Assembly (NCBI RefSeq): GCF_900177515.1
Contig: NZ_FXAK01000002.1
Coordinates: 724,001 to 788,000, forward strand
DNA: 64,000 nt
Source: Azospirillum oryzae
Lineage (GTDB): Bacteria; Pseudomonadota; Alphaproteobacteria; Azospirillales; Azospirillaceae
Reading direction: 5' to 3'
The first letter of the stretch is position 1. The number at the start of each line of letters is the position of its first letter. Position numbers and translations under genes: made by a program. Of the stretch, positions 1-9,500 are shown piece after piece. Below the pieces are notes generated by a model, which had not been told where the DNA came from, made no database searches, and saw nothing but the letters and a program-made list of their open reading frames with translations.

Positions 1-53
1 GCGCTCTCGCCGGTGATGCGGGTCAGCGGAATGTCCTGGAGGGGCGTGGTCAT
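1..53 (-). CDS. Glutathione peroxidase, N-terminal fragment (cut by window edge)
   Basis: Only the first 17 codons are inside the window. They read MTTPLQDIPLTRITGES, which matches the usual opening of bacterial glutathione peroxidases (thiol peroxidases that reduce hydroperoxides in the cytoplasm). The ATG at 53 is preceded by a GGAGAC ribosome-binding sequence. The selenocysteine/cysteine active site lies beyond the edge, so the assignment rests on a short N-terminus. Confidence 0.5.
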   Translation of the reverse strand, partial: MTTPLQDIPLTRITGES

Positions 54-254
54 GGGTGTCTCCGGTCAGGGGGAGGTTCCCGGCGGCTCGTAAATGTGGC
101 CGTCATCGGGCGATGGACGAAAGGGTCGGGGGATGAGAAGTCGGCCGGACTATCGACCGATGGATCGGCATCGCCCGTGGATGGCGGCGTGCCGATGAGG
201 CGATCATCCGATCAATCGGTGGGAAACGCAATCGTCGGATTTGGTTTGTGCGCT

Positions 255-656
255 TCAGCCGGTTTCCCGTGCCGTTGCGTCGAAGTCCCGGCGCGCGTCC
301 TCGATCGCCGGACGGTGCGCCTGCGCCCATTGTGACAGGGCGCGCAACGGCGCGATCAATGAGTGCCCCAACGCGGTCAGCTCATACTCGACGCGTGGTG
401 GAACCGTGGGGAAGACCGTTCGCTTGACCAATCCGTCGCGCTCCAGCCCGCGCAGCGTCAAGGTCAGCATCCGTTGCGACACGCCGCCTCCCCGGCGGAG
501 CAGGGCGTTGAACCGCATCGGCCCGTCGGACAGGATGCCCACCACCATCACCGTCCATTTGTCGCCGACCCGGTCGAGGATTTCGGCCAGCGCGCGGCAG
601 TCGCCGTGGTTGTCGGTTCCGGCAGGCACAGACGTGTTCCCTGGTGACAAAGTCAT
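255..656 (-). CDS. HxlR-family winged-helix transcriptional regulator
   Basis: This 133-residue protein has the HxlR layout: an early Cys (CRALAEILDRVGDKW) followed by the winged helix with FNALLRRGGGVSQRMLT and the wing segment VPPRVEYELTALG. Longer in-frame starts exist, but the ATG at 656 is preceded by a strong AAGGAGG and gives the normal family length. It is divergent from an NmrA-type oxidoreductase gene, a very common HxlR arrangement (as with QorR/QorB-type pairs). It probably senses an electrophile or redox signal through the N-terminal Cys and controls that neighbour. Family assignment is firm; the ligand is inferred. Confidence 0.86.
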   Translation of the reverse strand: MTLSPGNTSVPAGTDNHGDCRALAEILDRVGDKWTVMVVGILSDGPMRFNALLRRGGGVSQRMLTLTLRGLERDGLVKRTVFPTVPPRVEYELTALGHSLIAPLRALSQWAQAHRPAIEDARRDFDATARETG

Positions 657-813
657 GCCTCCTTGCGGGGGATCCACCGCCTTCCCATGATGGCGGCAGG
701 CACAAAAAGTGCCCTTGGCGGCAGTGTGCGCCGCCGGTTGGCGCACGGCACCGGGAAAACGCCTCTCCCACTGAAACCCACCCGCCAAAACTCCCCTTTG
801 AAAGGATGTCATC
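657..813. promoter_or_regulatory. Divergent hxlR / oxidoreductase control region
   Basis: This 157-bp gap lies between two divergent start codons and must carry both promoters and probably the HxlR operator. Both ribosome-binding sites are visible: AAGGAGG on the minus strand, and GAAAGGA before the GTG at 814. I could not assign clear -35/-10 boxes. Confidence 0.4.
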
Positions 814-1683
814 GTGAAGATCGGCGTCAGCGGCGCAAGCGGCAAACTCGGCTCGGCGACCATCGCCGCGTTGCAAGGTCTGGCCTCCGGACACGGCATC
901 GTCGGCATTTCGCGAACCCCCGAAGCGCTTCCTTCAACGGTCGAGGCGCGGTTCGGCGACTACGACCAGCCCGATTCTCTGGCCTCGGCCTACGCCGGGC
1001 TCGATCGGCTGCTGATCATTCCGACGACCGACATGCGGCCCGGACAGCGGACCATCCAGCATCTCGCCGCCGTCGATGCGGCGGTCGCCGCCGGGGTCGG
1101 GCATGTGAGCCTGATGTCGTCGGCCGGCACCCGGCGGGCGAAGGAGCCGGACATCTGGGGCTGCTATTTCCCGGCGGAGCAGCGCCTGATGCGGACGGCC
1201 GGCGCCTGGAGCATCCTGCGCATGAATTTCTACGCCGAAGCCTTCGTCCAGGAGGTTCGTTCGGCGCTCGACCGTGGAGCCATCGCCGGCATCGGCGACG
1301 GGCGGGTGGGCTATGTCTCGCGCGACGATCTCGCACGGGCCGCCGCCGGCCTGTTGACCGGGGACGGGCATGACGGCGCCATCTACACCGGCACCGGCCC
1401 GGAGAGCCTGTCGGGGACGGAGCGGGCGGCCATCGCCGGCGCGGTGGCCGGGCGGTCCCTGCGTTATGTCGAACTGACGGAAGAGGCGTTCCGTTCCACG
1501 ATGGCGCAGGCCGGGTTGCCGCCGCCCATCGTCGCGGTGGTAGTCAGCATCCGAACCCGTTTTGCCATGGGCGGTTTCGACATCGTCACCGGGGACATCG
1601 AGCGTTTATCGGGTCGGCGACCCCGATCGTTGCGGGATGTGTTGAGCGACGCGTTCTCCGAGACGGACAAAAATTCTGAATAA
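814..1683 (+). CDS. NmrA-like NAD(P)-binding oxidoreductase (SDR family)
   Basis: A 289-residue atypical SDR. The N-terminus MKIGVSGASGKLGSATI carries the GxxGxxG dinucleotide-binding loop, and the protein matches the NAD(P)H:quinone oxidoreductase 2 (QorB/YtfG) subgroup in length and in the lack of a classical YxxxK site. The GTG start at 814 is preceded by GAAAGGA. It is divergent from the HxlR regulator, which suggests induction by quinones or electrophiles. It could alternatively be a redox-sensing NmrA protein without enzymatic activity. Confidence 0.85.
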   Translation: MKIGVSGASGKLGSATIAALQGLASGHGIVGISRTPEALPSTVEARFGDYDQPDSLASAYAGLDRLLIIPTTDMRPGQRTIQHLAAVDAAVAAGVGHVSLMSSAGTRRAKEPDIWGCYFPAEQRLMRTAGAWSILRMNFYAEAFVQEVRSALDRGAIAGIGDGRVGYVSRDDLARAAAGLLTGDGHDGAIYTGTGPESLSGTERAAIAGAVAGRSLRYVELTEEAFRSTMAQAGLPPPIVAVVVSIRTRFAMGGFDIVTGDIERLSGRRPRSLRDVLSDAFSETDKNSE

Positions 1684-1711
1684 AGAAATTAGTTCTGATA
1701 TCGGAAAGTCC

Positions 1712-1739
1712 TTGACCTCAGCGATGGGATCGGCACAAT
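1712..1739 (+). promoter_or_regulatory. Possible sigma-70-like promoter for the catabolic operon
   Basis: TTGACC at 1712-1717 is followed, after a 16-bp spacer, by CACAAT at 1734-1739, about 70 bp before the first gene of the run. The -35 box is good and the -10 box is weak. The preceding segment (1681-1705) is AT-rich for this genome. Confidence 0.25.
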
Positions 1740-1810
1740 CGGGGTCCATCCTGCGGCGCGTGGCGGCGGCTCTCTGTCCGCTTCCACCCGCGCCATGATT
1801 GGGGATCCCC

Positions 1811-2209
1811 ATGCCAAGGAAGCTTCCGCTTCTCAATCCTGAGAACACGGCGTTCTGGACGGGCGGTGCCGACGGGGAATTGCGCATCGCTCATTGCGAC
1901 GCCTGCGGCACCCTGTTCCATCCGCCGACGCCGGTCTGTCCCGCCTGCGCCAGCCTCGACGTCGGGCACAAGCCGGTGTCGGGACGCGCGCGCGTCGTCA
2001 CCTTCACGGTCAACCATCAGGCCTGGACGCCTGAGCTGGCGGAACCCTACGTCATCGCCATCGTCGAGATCGTGGAACAGGCGGGGGTCCGTTTCCTGAC
2101 CAACATCGTTGGTTGCCCGGTGGACCGGGTGCGCATCGGCATGCCGGTGCGCGTCACCTTCGAACCGATCGATGACGTATGGATTCCTCTGTTCGTGGCG
2201 GACGAATGA
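1811..2209 (+). CDS. DUF35 (Zn-ribbon plus OB-fold) acyl-CoA-associated protein
   Basis: This 132-residue protein has an N-terminal zinc ribbon with two CxxC pairs (CDACG and CPACA, roughly residues 29-48) followed by an OB-fold with the family-typical GRARVVTFTV segment. DUF35 proteins work as obligate partners of thiolase-fold enzymes, for example ChsH2 with the retro-aldolase Ltp2 in steroid side-chain cleavage. Its stop overlaps the next start (ATGA at 2206-2209), and the next gene is exactly such a thiolase-fold protein, so a heteromeric complex is likely. A TTG at 1799 is an alternative start; I chose the ATG. The substrate is unknown. Confidence 0.86.
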   Translation: MPRKLPLLNPENTAFWTGGADGELRIAHCDACGTLFHPPTPVCPACASLDVGHKPVSGRARVVTFTVNHQAWTPELAEPYVIAIVEIVEQAGVRFLTNIVGCPVDRVRIGMPVRVTFEPIDDVWIPLFVADE

Positions 2210-3399
2210 TGTTTGACCGTGTCTTCGAAAAGGATGTCGCCATCACCGGCATCGGCCAGTCGGAGGTCGCCCGCCCCTCGTCCAAATCGGCCATGCGGCT
2301 GACGGTCGAGGCGTGCATGGAAGCGATCGGCGACGCCGGCCTGACCCGCGACGACATCGATGGCGTGGCCTGCTGGCCCGGCGACAACAACAACGGCGAC
2401 AGTTTCTCGCCGGTCGGCACGGCGGCGATCAAGAGTGCGCTCGGGCTGAAGCTCAACTGGTATGGCGCCGGGTACGAAGGCCCCGGCCCGCTCGCCGGGG
2501 TGATCCAGGGGGCGATGGCCATCGCCACCGGGTTGGCGCGGCATGTCCTGGTCTTCCGCACGATCACCGAGGCGACCGGCCGCGCCAGGTCGCGCACGGC
2601 GAATGCCCTGACGAACAAGTCGGCCGGGCGCGACGGAACCTATTATTGGCAGTGGTACACGCCCTTCAACGTGCTGTCGGCGATCAACCTCGCGGCCATG
2701 TACGCCCAGCGCCATTTTCACGATTACGGCACGACGGCGGAACAGTTGGCGCAGATCGCACTGACCTGTCGCCGGCACGCCGCGCTGAATCCCAAAGCCG
2801 TCTACCGCGCGCCGATGACGATGGACGATTACTTCGCGTCGCGTCTGGTGTCGACGCCGTTGCGGGTCTTCGACTGCGATGTCCATTGCGACGCGTCGAC
2901 CGCGCTGGTTCTGTCCCGCCGCGACGCGGCGAAGGACCAGCCGAACCCGCCGATCCGCATCGATGCCATCGGTTCCGCCATCCACAGCCCGCACGCCTGG
3001 GATCAGGTCGATCTGTCCGCCATGATCACGCAGGAGGTCGGCCGGATGATGTGGAACCGCACCGACCTGACGCCCGCCGATGTGGACACCGCGCAGCTTT
3101 ACGACGGCTTCAGCATCCTGACCCTGATGTGGTTGGAAGGGCTGGGGTTCTGTCCGCGCGGCGAGGGCGGGCGCTTCATCGAGAACGGAACCTGCATCGG
3201 TCTGGACGGCGACTTGCCGCTCAACACCAATGGCGGCCAGCTGTCGGGCGGGCGCACCCATGGCCTGGGTTATGTCCACGAAGCCTGTGCGCAGCTGTGG
3301 GGCCGGGCGGGTGGTCGCCAGTTGGCCGATCCCCGCGTCGCCGTCGCGGCGGCGGGCGGGGGTCCGCTGGGCGGAAGCCTGCTGCTGGTGCGGGACTGA
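2206..3399 (+). CDS. Thiolase-fold lipid-transfer/aldolase-like protein (SCP-x / Ltp2 type)
   Basis: A protein of about 397 residues of the SCP-x/Ltp thiolase superfamily, with the C-terminal NTNGGQLSGGRTHGLG loop of that group. The segment that normally holds the thiolase nucleophile reads YGAGYEGPGPLAG and has no cysteine, so classical thiolysis is unlikely. Cys-less members that pair with DUF35 proteins include the Ltp2 retro-aldolases that cleave beta-hydroxyacyl-CoA. Translation is coupled to the upstream DUF35 gene by a 4-bp overlap. I infer C-C bond cleavage or formation on an acyl-CoA; the specific substrate cannot be read from sequence. Confidence 0.85.
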   Translation: MMFDRVFEKDVAITGIGQSEVARPSSKSAMRLTVEACMEAIGDAGLTRDDIDGVACWPGDNNNGDSFSPVGTAAIKSALGLKLNWYGAGYEGPGPLAGVIQGAMAIATGLARHVLVFRTITEATGRARSRTANALTNKSAGRDGTYYWQWYTPFNVLSAINLAAMYAQRHFHDYGTTAEQLAQIALTCRRHAALNPKAVYRAPMTMDDYFASRLVSTPLRVFDCDVHCDASTALVLSRRDAAKDQPNPPIRIDAIGSAIHSPHAWDQVDLSAMITQEVGRMMWNRTDLTPADVDTAQLYDGFSILTLMWLEGLGFCPRGEGGRFIENGTCIGLDGDLPLNTNGGQLSGGRTHGLGYVHEACAQLWGRAGGRQLADPRVAVAAAGGGPLGGSLLLVRD

Positions 3400-3435
3400 G
3401 TCGCGCGGCGGATCCGGCGGCGATTGCTGGGGTCT

Positions 3436-3445
3436 AATATTGTAC
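3436..3445. promoter_or_regulatory. AT-rich operator-like motif shared with 18.48 kb
   Basis: AATATTGTAC sits 70 bp before the GTG start of the following SDR gene, in a 115-bp gap that is otherwise GC-rich. Its reverse complement GTACAATATT recurs upstream of the quinone-oxidoreductase-like gene at 18483-18492. A shared regulator site is an inference. Confidence 0.35.
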
Positions 3446-3514
3446 GTTATGCGGAAAAGTGTTGATTTTTTCGCGGCGGACTGACGTCATTCAAGAAAGA
3501 TTTCCTGGGAGGAC

Positions 3515-4357
3515 GTGGTGGCTGAAACCATGCGGCAGAGCGGCGGTTCCCTTCTCAACGGCAAGGTCGCCTTGGTCACCGGGGCGGGTGGCGGCATCGG
3601 CCGCGGTGTGGCGCGGCGCCTCGTGCGCGAAGGCGCCGTCGTCGTGGTGGCCGAGATCGACGAGGCCAGCGGCGCCCGCACCGCCGGGGAATTGCGCGCG
3701 GAGTTGGGTGGCGACGCGGTCTTTATCCGCACCGACGTCACCCGAAAAGAGGATGTGCTGGCGGCGGTGCAGACGGCGGTCGACCGCTTCGGCGGTCTCG
3801 ACGTGCTGGTCAACAACGCCTTCGCTCCGACACCGGAAGTCCTGTTCGAGCAGAAAACCGACGAGATGCTGCAAAGCTGCCTGAATTCGGGCATCTGGGC
3901 GGCGTGGTGGGCGATGCGCGCGGCCCTGCCGCATTTCAAGGCGCGCGGCGGCGGGCAGGTGGTCAACTTCTATTCGATCGACGCCCAGGTCGGCGCCTGG
4001 ATGCACGCGGACTACAACATCGTCAAATCCGCGCTGCTCGGCCTGACCCGCAGCGCCGCCGCCGAATGGGGGCGCTTCAACATCCGCGTCAATGCCATCG
4101 CGCCGACCGCCGCCGGGGCGGTGTTCGAACGGATGTGCCGGGAAATCCCCGGCTTCCGCGAGGCTTCGGCCGCGCGCAAACCCCTGGGGCGGCCCGGCGA
4201 TCCCGAGGACGACATCGGCCCCGTCGTCGTCTTCCTGGCGTCGGAGATGTCGCGCTACGTCACCGGCGAACTCATCAACGTCGATGGCGGTCTTCATCTT
4301 CCCGGCTACCAGTCGCGGCCGGGCAACCTCGCCGAACTCGAACAGCAGCAACGCTAA
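3515..4357 (+). CDS. SDR-family NAD(P)-dependent oxidoreductase
   Basis: A 280-residue classical SDR. Visible features are the cofactor loop TGAGGGIG near residue 24, the NNA motif (LVNNAF), a catalytic Ser in the FYSIDAQ strand and the YxxxK pair in YNIVK. GTG codons at 3515 and 3518 follow a GGGAGG Shine-Dalgarno. It probably oxidises or reduces a hydroxyl/keto group on the pathway intermediate. It lies between the thiolase-fold gene and the acyl-CoA dehydrogenase, so a 3-hydroxyacyl-CoA or alcohol intermediate is plausible. Family certain, substrate unknown. Confidence 0.9.
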   Translation: MVAETMRQSGGSLLNGKVALVTGAGGGIGRGVARRLVREGAVVVVAEIDEASGARTAGELRAELGGDAVFIRTDVTRKEDVLAAVQTAVDRFGGLDVLVNNAFAPTPEVLFEQKTDEMLQSCLNSGIWAAWWAMRAALPHFKARGGGQVVNFYSIDAQVGAWMHADYNIVKSALLGLTRSAAAEWGRFNIRVNAIAPTAAGAVFERMCREIPGFREASAARKPLGRPGDPEDDIGPVVVFLASEMSRYVTGELINVDGGLHLPGYQSRPGNLAELEQQQR

Positions 4358-4465
4358 CGGCCCAGCGGCCTGGATGCCGGGAATCCGCCGCACCTTGCGG
4401 CGGAGACGCCCGGATTTTACCCGGGTTCCGCCGACCTATCCGCGCCGGCCCAGTGGAGAGCACGC

Positions 4466-5590
4466 ATGCGCACGATCTTCCGCGACGACCACGAGATCTT
4501 CCGCGATCAGGTCCGCCGCTTCATCGACAAGGAAGTCGTCCCCCATCACGCCGCGTGGGAAGCCGATGGCATCGTTCCCAAGGATCTGTGGCGCAAGGCC
4601 GGGGCCGAGGGCCTGCTCTGCGTAACGATCCCGGAGGAGTATGGTGGTCCGGGCGGCGATTTCGGCCACTCCGCCGTTCTCATCGAGGAGTTGGCGCGGG
4701 CGAACGCCACCGCAGTCGGCTTCACCACCCATTCCGACATCACCGCCCCCTACATCCTGGCCTACGGCACCGAGGAGCAGAAACGGCGCTGGCTGCCGCG
4801 CATGGCGAGCGGCGACTTGATCGCCGCCATCGGCATGTCCGAACCGGGCACCGGCAGCGACCTGCGCGCGATGCGCACCAGCGCGGCCCGGTCCGGCGAC
4901 GACTACATCGTCAACGGCCAGAAGACCTTCATCACCAACGGAATGAACGCCGGGCTCGTGGTGACGGCGGCCAAGCTGTCGTCTAACAGCAAGGATCTGA
5001 CCCTGCTGTGCGTCGAGGAGGGCATGGTCGGCTTTGCCAAGGGGCGGAAGCTGGAAAAGATCGGCCTGCGCGGTCAGGACACCTGCGAGCTGTTCTACGA
5101 CGGGGTCAGGGTTCCGGCGGCGAACCGGCTGGGTGAGGACAATCAGGGCTTCACATACCTGACCCACCAGCTTGCCAAGGAGCGGCTGATCATCGCCATC
5201 CGCGCGGCGGCCTCGGTGGAGGCGCTGCTGGAGGAGACCGTCGCCTACACCCGTGACCGCAAGGCGTTCGGCAAAACGGTGTTCGATTTCCAGAACACGC
5301 GCTTCAAGCTGGCCGAGGTCAAGGCCAACGCCACCATGCTGCGGGTCTTCGTCGATCATTGCCTGGGCCTGCTGCTGAACGGCGACTTGACTGCCGACCT
5401 GGCGGCGATGGCGAAGCTGCTGGGCGCCGAGATGCAGAACCGCCTGCTGGACGAGATGCTCCAGCTGCACGGCGGCTACGGCTTCATGAGCGAGTACAAG
5501 GTCAGCCGCGCCTGGGTCGATGCCCGCGTCGCCCGCATCTACGGCGGCACGTCCGAAATCATGAAGGAAATCATCGCGCGCACGCTGTGA
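4466..5590 (+). CDS. Acyl-CoA dehydrogenase, LCAD/IVD-like active site
   Basis: A 374-residue FAD-dependent acyl-CoA dehydrogenase with the MSEPGTGSDL substrate/FAD signature and a C-terminal YGGTSEIMKEIIAR. The SCAD/MCAD position of the catalytic Glu is Gly here (YGGTSE). A Glu is instead present in LAKERLIIA (about residue 239), the place used by long-chain and isovaleryl-type enzymes. It should introduce a trans double bond into an acyl-CoA and pass electrons to ETF, whose two subunits are encoded downstream in the same run. The start follows a GGAGAG sequence. Confidence 0.93.
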   Translation: MRTIFRDDHEIFRDQVRRFIDKEVVPHHAAWEADGIVPKDLWRKAGAEGLLCVTIPEEYGGPGGDFGHSAVLIEELARANATAVGFTTHSDITAPYILAYGTEEQKRRWLPRMASGDLIAAIGMSEPGTGSDLRAMRTSAARSGDDYIVNGQKTFITNGMNAGLVVTAAKLSSNSKDLTLLCVEEGMVGFAKGRKLEKIGLRGQDTCELFYDGVRVPAANRLGEDNQGFTYLTHQLAKERLIIAIRAAASVEALLEETVAYTRDRKAFGKTVFDFQNTRFKLAEVKANATMLRVFVDHCLGLLLNGDLTADLAAMAKLLGAEMQNRLLDEMLQLHGGYGFMSEYKVSRAWVDARVARIYGGTSEIMKEIIARTL

Positions 5591-5630
5591 GGCGGGCCAA
5601 GCGCGCGGTGGCGACGGAGGGGATGAAAAG

Positions 5631-6461
5631 ATGACGACTGGCAAGCTTGACGGCAGGGTGGCGATCGTCACCGGCTCGGGCGGCGGCTTGGGCGCGGAAT
5701 GCGCGCGGGTCCTGGCCGGCCACGGCGCCCGCGTCGCCGTCGCGGACATCAACGCGGACGCGGCCGAGCGGGTCGCCGGAGAAATCGTGCAAGCGGGCGG
5801 GCAGGCGATGGCCGTGCGTGTCGACGTGTCGTTGGAAGACGACGTGTCGGCGATGGCCGCTACAGTCATCGATCGGTTCGGCCGTATCGACATCCTGCAC
5901 AACAACGCGGCCGCGCTCGATGTCCAACAGCGCCAGCGCGACCGCGACATCTGCAACCTGGACATGGCCGCCTTCGACCGGGCCATCGCCGTCAATCTGC
6001 GCGGCGCCGTGCTGTGCAGCAAGCACTGCATCCCGGACATGCTGACGCGGAGCCGCGGCTCCGTAATATTCGCGACCTCCGGGCTGGGAGTGCAGGGCGA
6101 TCTGTCACTGACCGGCTACGCCGCGTCGAAGGCGGCGCTCATCATGCTGCCGCGCGTCATCGCGGCCCAATACGGCAAGCAGGGGATCCGCGCCAACGCC
6201 GTGCAGATCGGTCTTGCTCCGGCGGAGAACGCCCATGGGTCGATGCCGGCCGAGCTGCTCGACATCCTGCGCGACAACCATATGACGCCGGAGTTGGGAA
6301 CGCCACGGCAGATCGCTGACGTCGTCGCCTTCCTGGCGTCGGATGAGTCCTCTTTCGTCACCGGCACCACGCTGGTCGCCGACGGTGGCTTCGGTTGCCA
6401 CACGCCGTCGCTGGTCGCCATGCGCTCCTTCTTTCAGAAGGCTGGCAAGACCGGCATGTGA
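5631..6461 (+). CDS. SDR-family NAD(P)-dependent oxidoreductase
   Basis: A 276-residue classical SDR with the cofactor loop TGSGGGLG, the HNNAA motif and the catalytic pair YAASK. It carries an insertion after the NNA motif rich in charged residues (QQRQRDRD). The ATG follows AGGGG with good spacing, 40 bp after the acyl-CoA dehydrogenase. It is the second SDR in the run and only moderately similar to the first, so they probably act on different steps rather than being a recent duplication. Confidence 0.9.
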   Translation: MTTGKLDGRVAIVTGSGGGLGAECARVLAGHGARVAVADINADAAERVAGEIVQAGGQAMAVRVDVSLEDDVSAMAATVIDRFGRIDILHNNAAALDVQQRQRDRDICNLDMAAFDRAIAVNLRGAVLCSKHCIPDMLTRSRGSVIFATSGLGVQGDLSLTGYAASKAALIMLPRVIAAQYGKQGIRANAVQIGLAPAENAHGSMPAELLDILRDNHMTPELGTPRQIADVVAFLASDESSFVTGTTLVADGGFGCHTPSLVAMRSFFQKAGKTGM

Positions 6462-6585
6462 TCGGACCGGATTCGGGCGGTCGGCCGAACAGTTCATCTC
6501 GGACGGACGCATCCTCCCGCGACCGTCTTCCTTGGGCGGCCCGGTCCTGCGGGCCGGTCCGCCCATTTTTCGAGACCATCACGCC

Positions 6586-9500
6586 ATGACCCAAGATTCC
6601 CTGTCGCTGCCCTCCCTGACGTTGGAAGACAAATACGCCGTGGAAAGCGGCCGGGTGTACCTGACCGGCACCCAGGCCCTGGTGCGCCTGCCGATGATGC
6701 AGCGCCAGCGCGACACGGCATCCGGTCTGGACACCGCCTGTTTCATCTCAGGCTATCGCGGGTCGCCGCTGGGCGGTCTCGACCAGAATTTGTGGAGCGC
6801 CCGCAAGTTTCTGGACAAGAACCACATTCACTTCCAGCCGGGTGTCAACGAGGAACTCGGTGCCACGGCCGTCTGGGGCAGCCAGCAGGTCGGGCTGTTC
6901 GAGGGGGCCAGGCACGACGGCGTCTTTGCGATGTGGTACGGCAAGGGGCCGGGGGTTGATCGTTCCGGCGACGCGTTGCGCCACGGCAATTTCGCCGGCT
7001 CGTCTCGCCATGGCGGGGTGCTGGTGCTGGCCGGCGACGATCACGCCTGCAAATCCTCCTCGGTGCCGCACCAGTCCGAGCACGCTTTCGTCCACGCGAT
7101 GATTCCCGTGCTGAATCCCGCCGGCGTGCAGGAGATCCTGGATTACGGCCTGATCGGCTGGGCGATGAGCCGCTGGTCCGGCTGCTGGGTCGCCATGAAG
7201 ACCATCGCCGAGACGGTGGACAGCTCGGCGTCCGTGCATGTCGATCCGCATCGGATCGACCCGGTCATCCCCACCGATTTTCCGCTTCCGCCCGGCGGGT
7301 TGAACATCCGTTGGCCCGATCCGCCGCTGGAGCAGGAACACCGGCTGATGAAGCACAAGCTGTACGCCGCCCTGGCGTTCGCCCGTGCCAACAATCTGGA
7401 TCGTGTGGTGATCGACAGCCCGCGCCCGCGATTCGGCATCGTCACCACCGGGAAAAGCTATCTCGACGTTCGCCAGGCTCTTGATGAGCTGGGCATCTCG
7501 GAGGCGATGGCCGCCGACTGGGGCATCACCGTCTACAAGGTGGGCATGCCCTGGCCGCTGGAGCGCGAGGGCGTGCGCCGCTTCGCCGAAGGGCTAGAGG
7601 AGATCGTTGTCGTCGAGGAAAAGCGTGCGCTGATCGAGAACCAGCTGAAGGAACAGCTCTACAACTGGAACCCCGACGTCCGTCCGCGCGTGGTCGGCAA
7701 GTTCGACGAAGGCGCCGACTGGATTCTTCCCTCGGCCGGTGAACTCTCACCCGCGCGGATCGCCGTGGTGATCGGACGCCGTCTGCTGCGTTTCCTGGAC
7801 CATGACGGGATCCGACAGCGTGTCGATTTCCTCGACGCCCGCGAAACGCAAGGGGTGCAACGGGCACGCGTCGATCGCAAGCCGACCTTCTGCTCCGGCT
7901 GTCCGCACAACAGCTCCACCGTGGTACCTGAGGGCAGCCGGGCGCTGGCCGGCATCGGTTGCCATTATCTGGCAATGGGGCTGGACCGCAAGACGGACAC
8001 CTTCACCCAGATGGGGGGCGAGGGGGTGCCGTGGGTGGGCCAAGCCCCCTTCACCGAGGAAACGCATGTCTTCGCCAACCTCGGTGACGGCACCTATTAC
8101 CACTCCGGCAGCCTGGCGGTGCGGCAGGCCATCGCCGCCGGAGTCAACATCACCTACAAGATCCTGTTCAACGACGCCGTCGCCATGACCGGCGGGCAGC
8201 CGATCGACGGCACGCTGACCGTGTCGATGATCGCCAGGGAGCTTGCGGCGGAGGGTGCCGCGCGCATCGTGGTGGTCTCCGACGAGCCGGAAAAATACGG
8301 CAACGGCGGTGATCTGCCTCCCTTCACCGGGGTGCGGCATCGTGACGATCTCGACGCGGTGCAGCGCGAGCTGCGGGGGGTGCCCGGCGTCTCCATCCTG
8401 ATCTACGACCAGACCTGCGCCACGGAGAAACGCCGCCGGCGCAAGCGTGGCACGATGGCCGACCCGCCCAAGCGCGTCGTCATCAACGAACTGGTTTGCG
8501 AAGCGTGCGGCGACTGCTCGGTGCAATCGAACTGCATGTCGGTGGTGCCGGTGGAGACCGAGTTCGGCCGCAAGCGCCAGATCGACCAATCCACCTGCAA
8601 CAAGGATTTCTCCTGCGTGAAGGGATTCTGCCCCAGCTTCGTTACAATCCATGGGGGCACGCTGCGCAAGCCCCAACCGCTGGCGAAGGATGCGGTCGAT
8701 ATCTCCGCCTTGCCCGAACCGGTCCTGCCCTCCGTTGATCGGCCCTGGGGGATCTACGTCACCGGCGTCGGCGGCACCGGGGTGGTGACGCTGGGCGCGC
8801 TGCTGGGCCTGGCCGCCCACATCGAGGGCAAGGGCGTCAGCGTTCTCGACATCACCGGCATGGCGCAGAAGGGCGGGGCAGTCACCAGTCACATTCGCAT
8901 CGGCCACACGCCGGAAGATTTGCACGCCGTCCGCATCGCCGCCGGTGGCGCCGACGCGATCATCGGCTGCGACATCGTGGTGGCCGCCGCCGGGGATTGC
9001 CTATCGAAGATTCGGCCGGGACGGACCCGCGCGGTCATCAACAGCCACGAGGCCGTCACCGCCGAGTTCGCGCGGCAGCGCGATTTCAAGGTTCCGGTGC
9101 AGGACCTCGTCGGTGACATCGATATGGCGATGGCGGGCGGCTCGCTCGCCCTGGTCGATGCGACGCGGCTCGCCACCGCCCTGCTGGGCGACAGCATCGC
9201 CGCCAACCCGTTCATGCTCGGCTTCGCGTGGCAGAGTGGGCTGGTTCCGCTGTCGGCCGCGGCGCTTCTGAAGGCCATCGCGGTCAACGGCGTCGCCGTG
9301 TCGATGAACACCACCGCCTTTCACCTGGGCCGGTTCGCCGCGCATGACCCGGCGGCGGTGGAGGCTCTCGCCCATCGGCCGCAAGCGGTCGGAACGCCGA
9401 CGGCCATTGCCGATCTGCGCCGCCGCTCGGGCGGGTTGGAAGAGGTGATCCAGCGGCGCGCCCGTTTCCTCACCGATTATCAAGACGCCGCCTACGCCGC

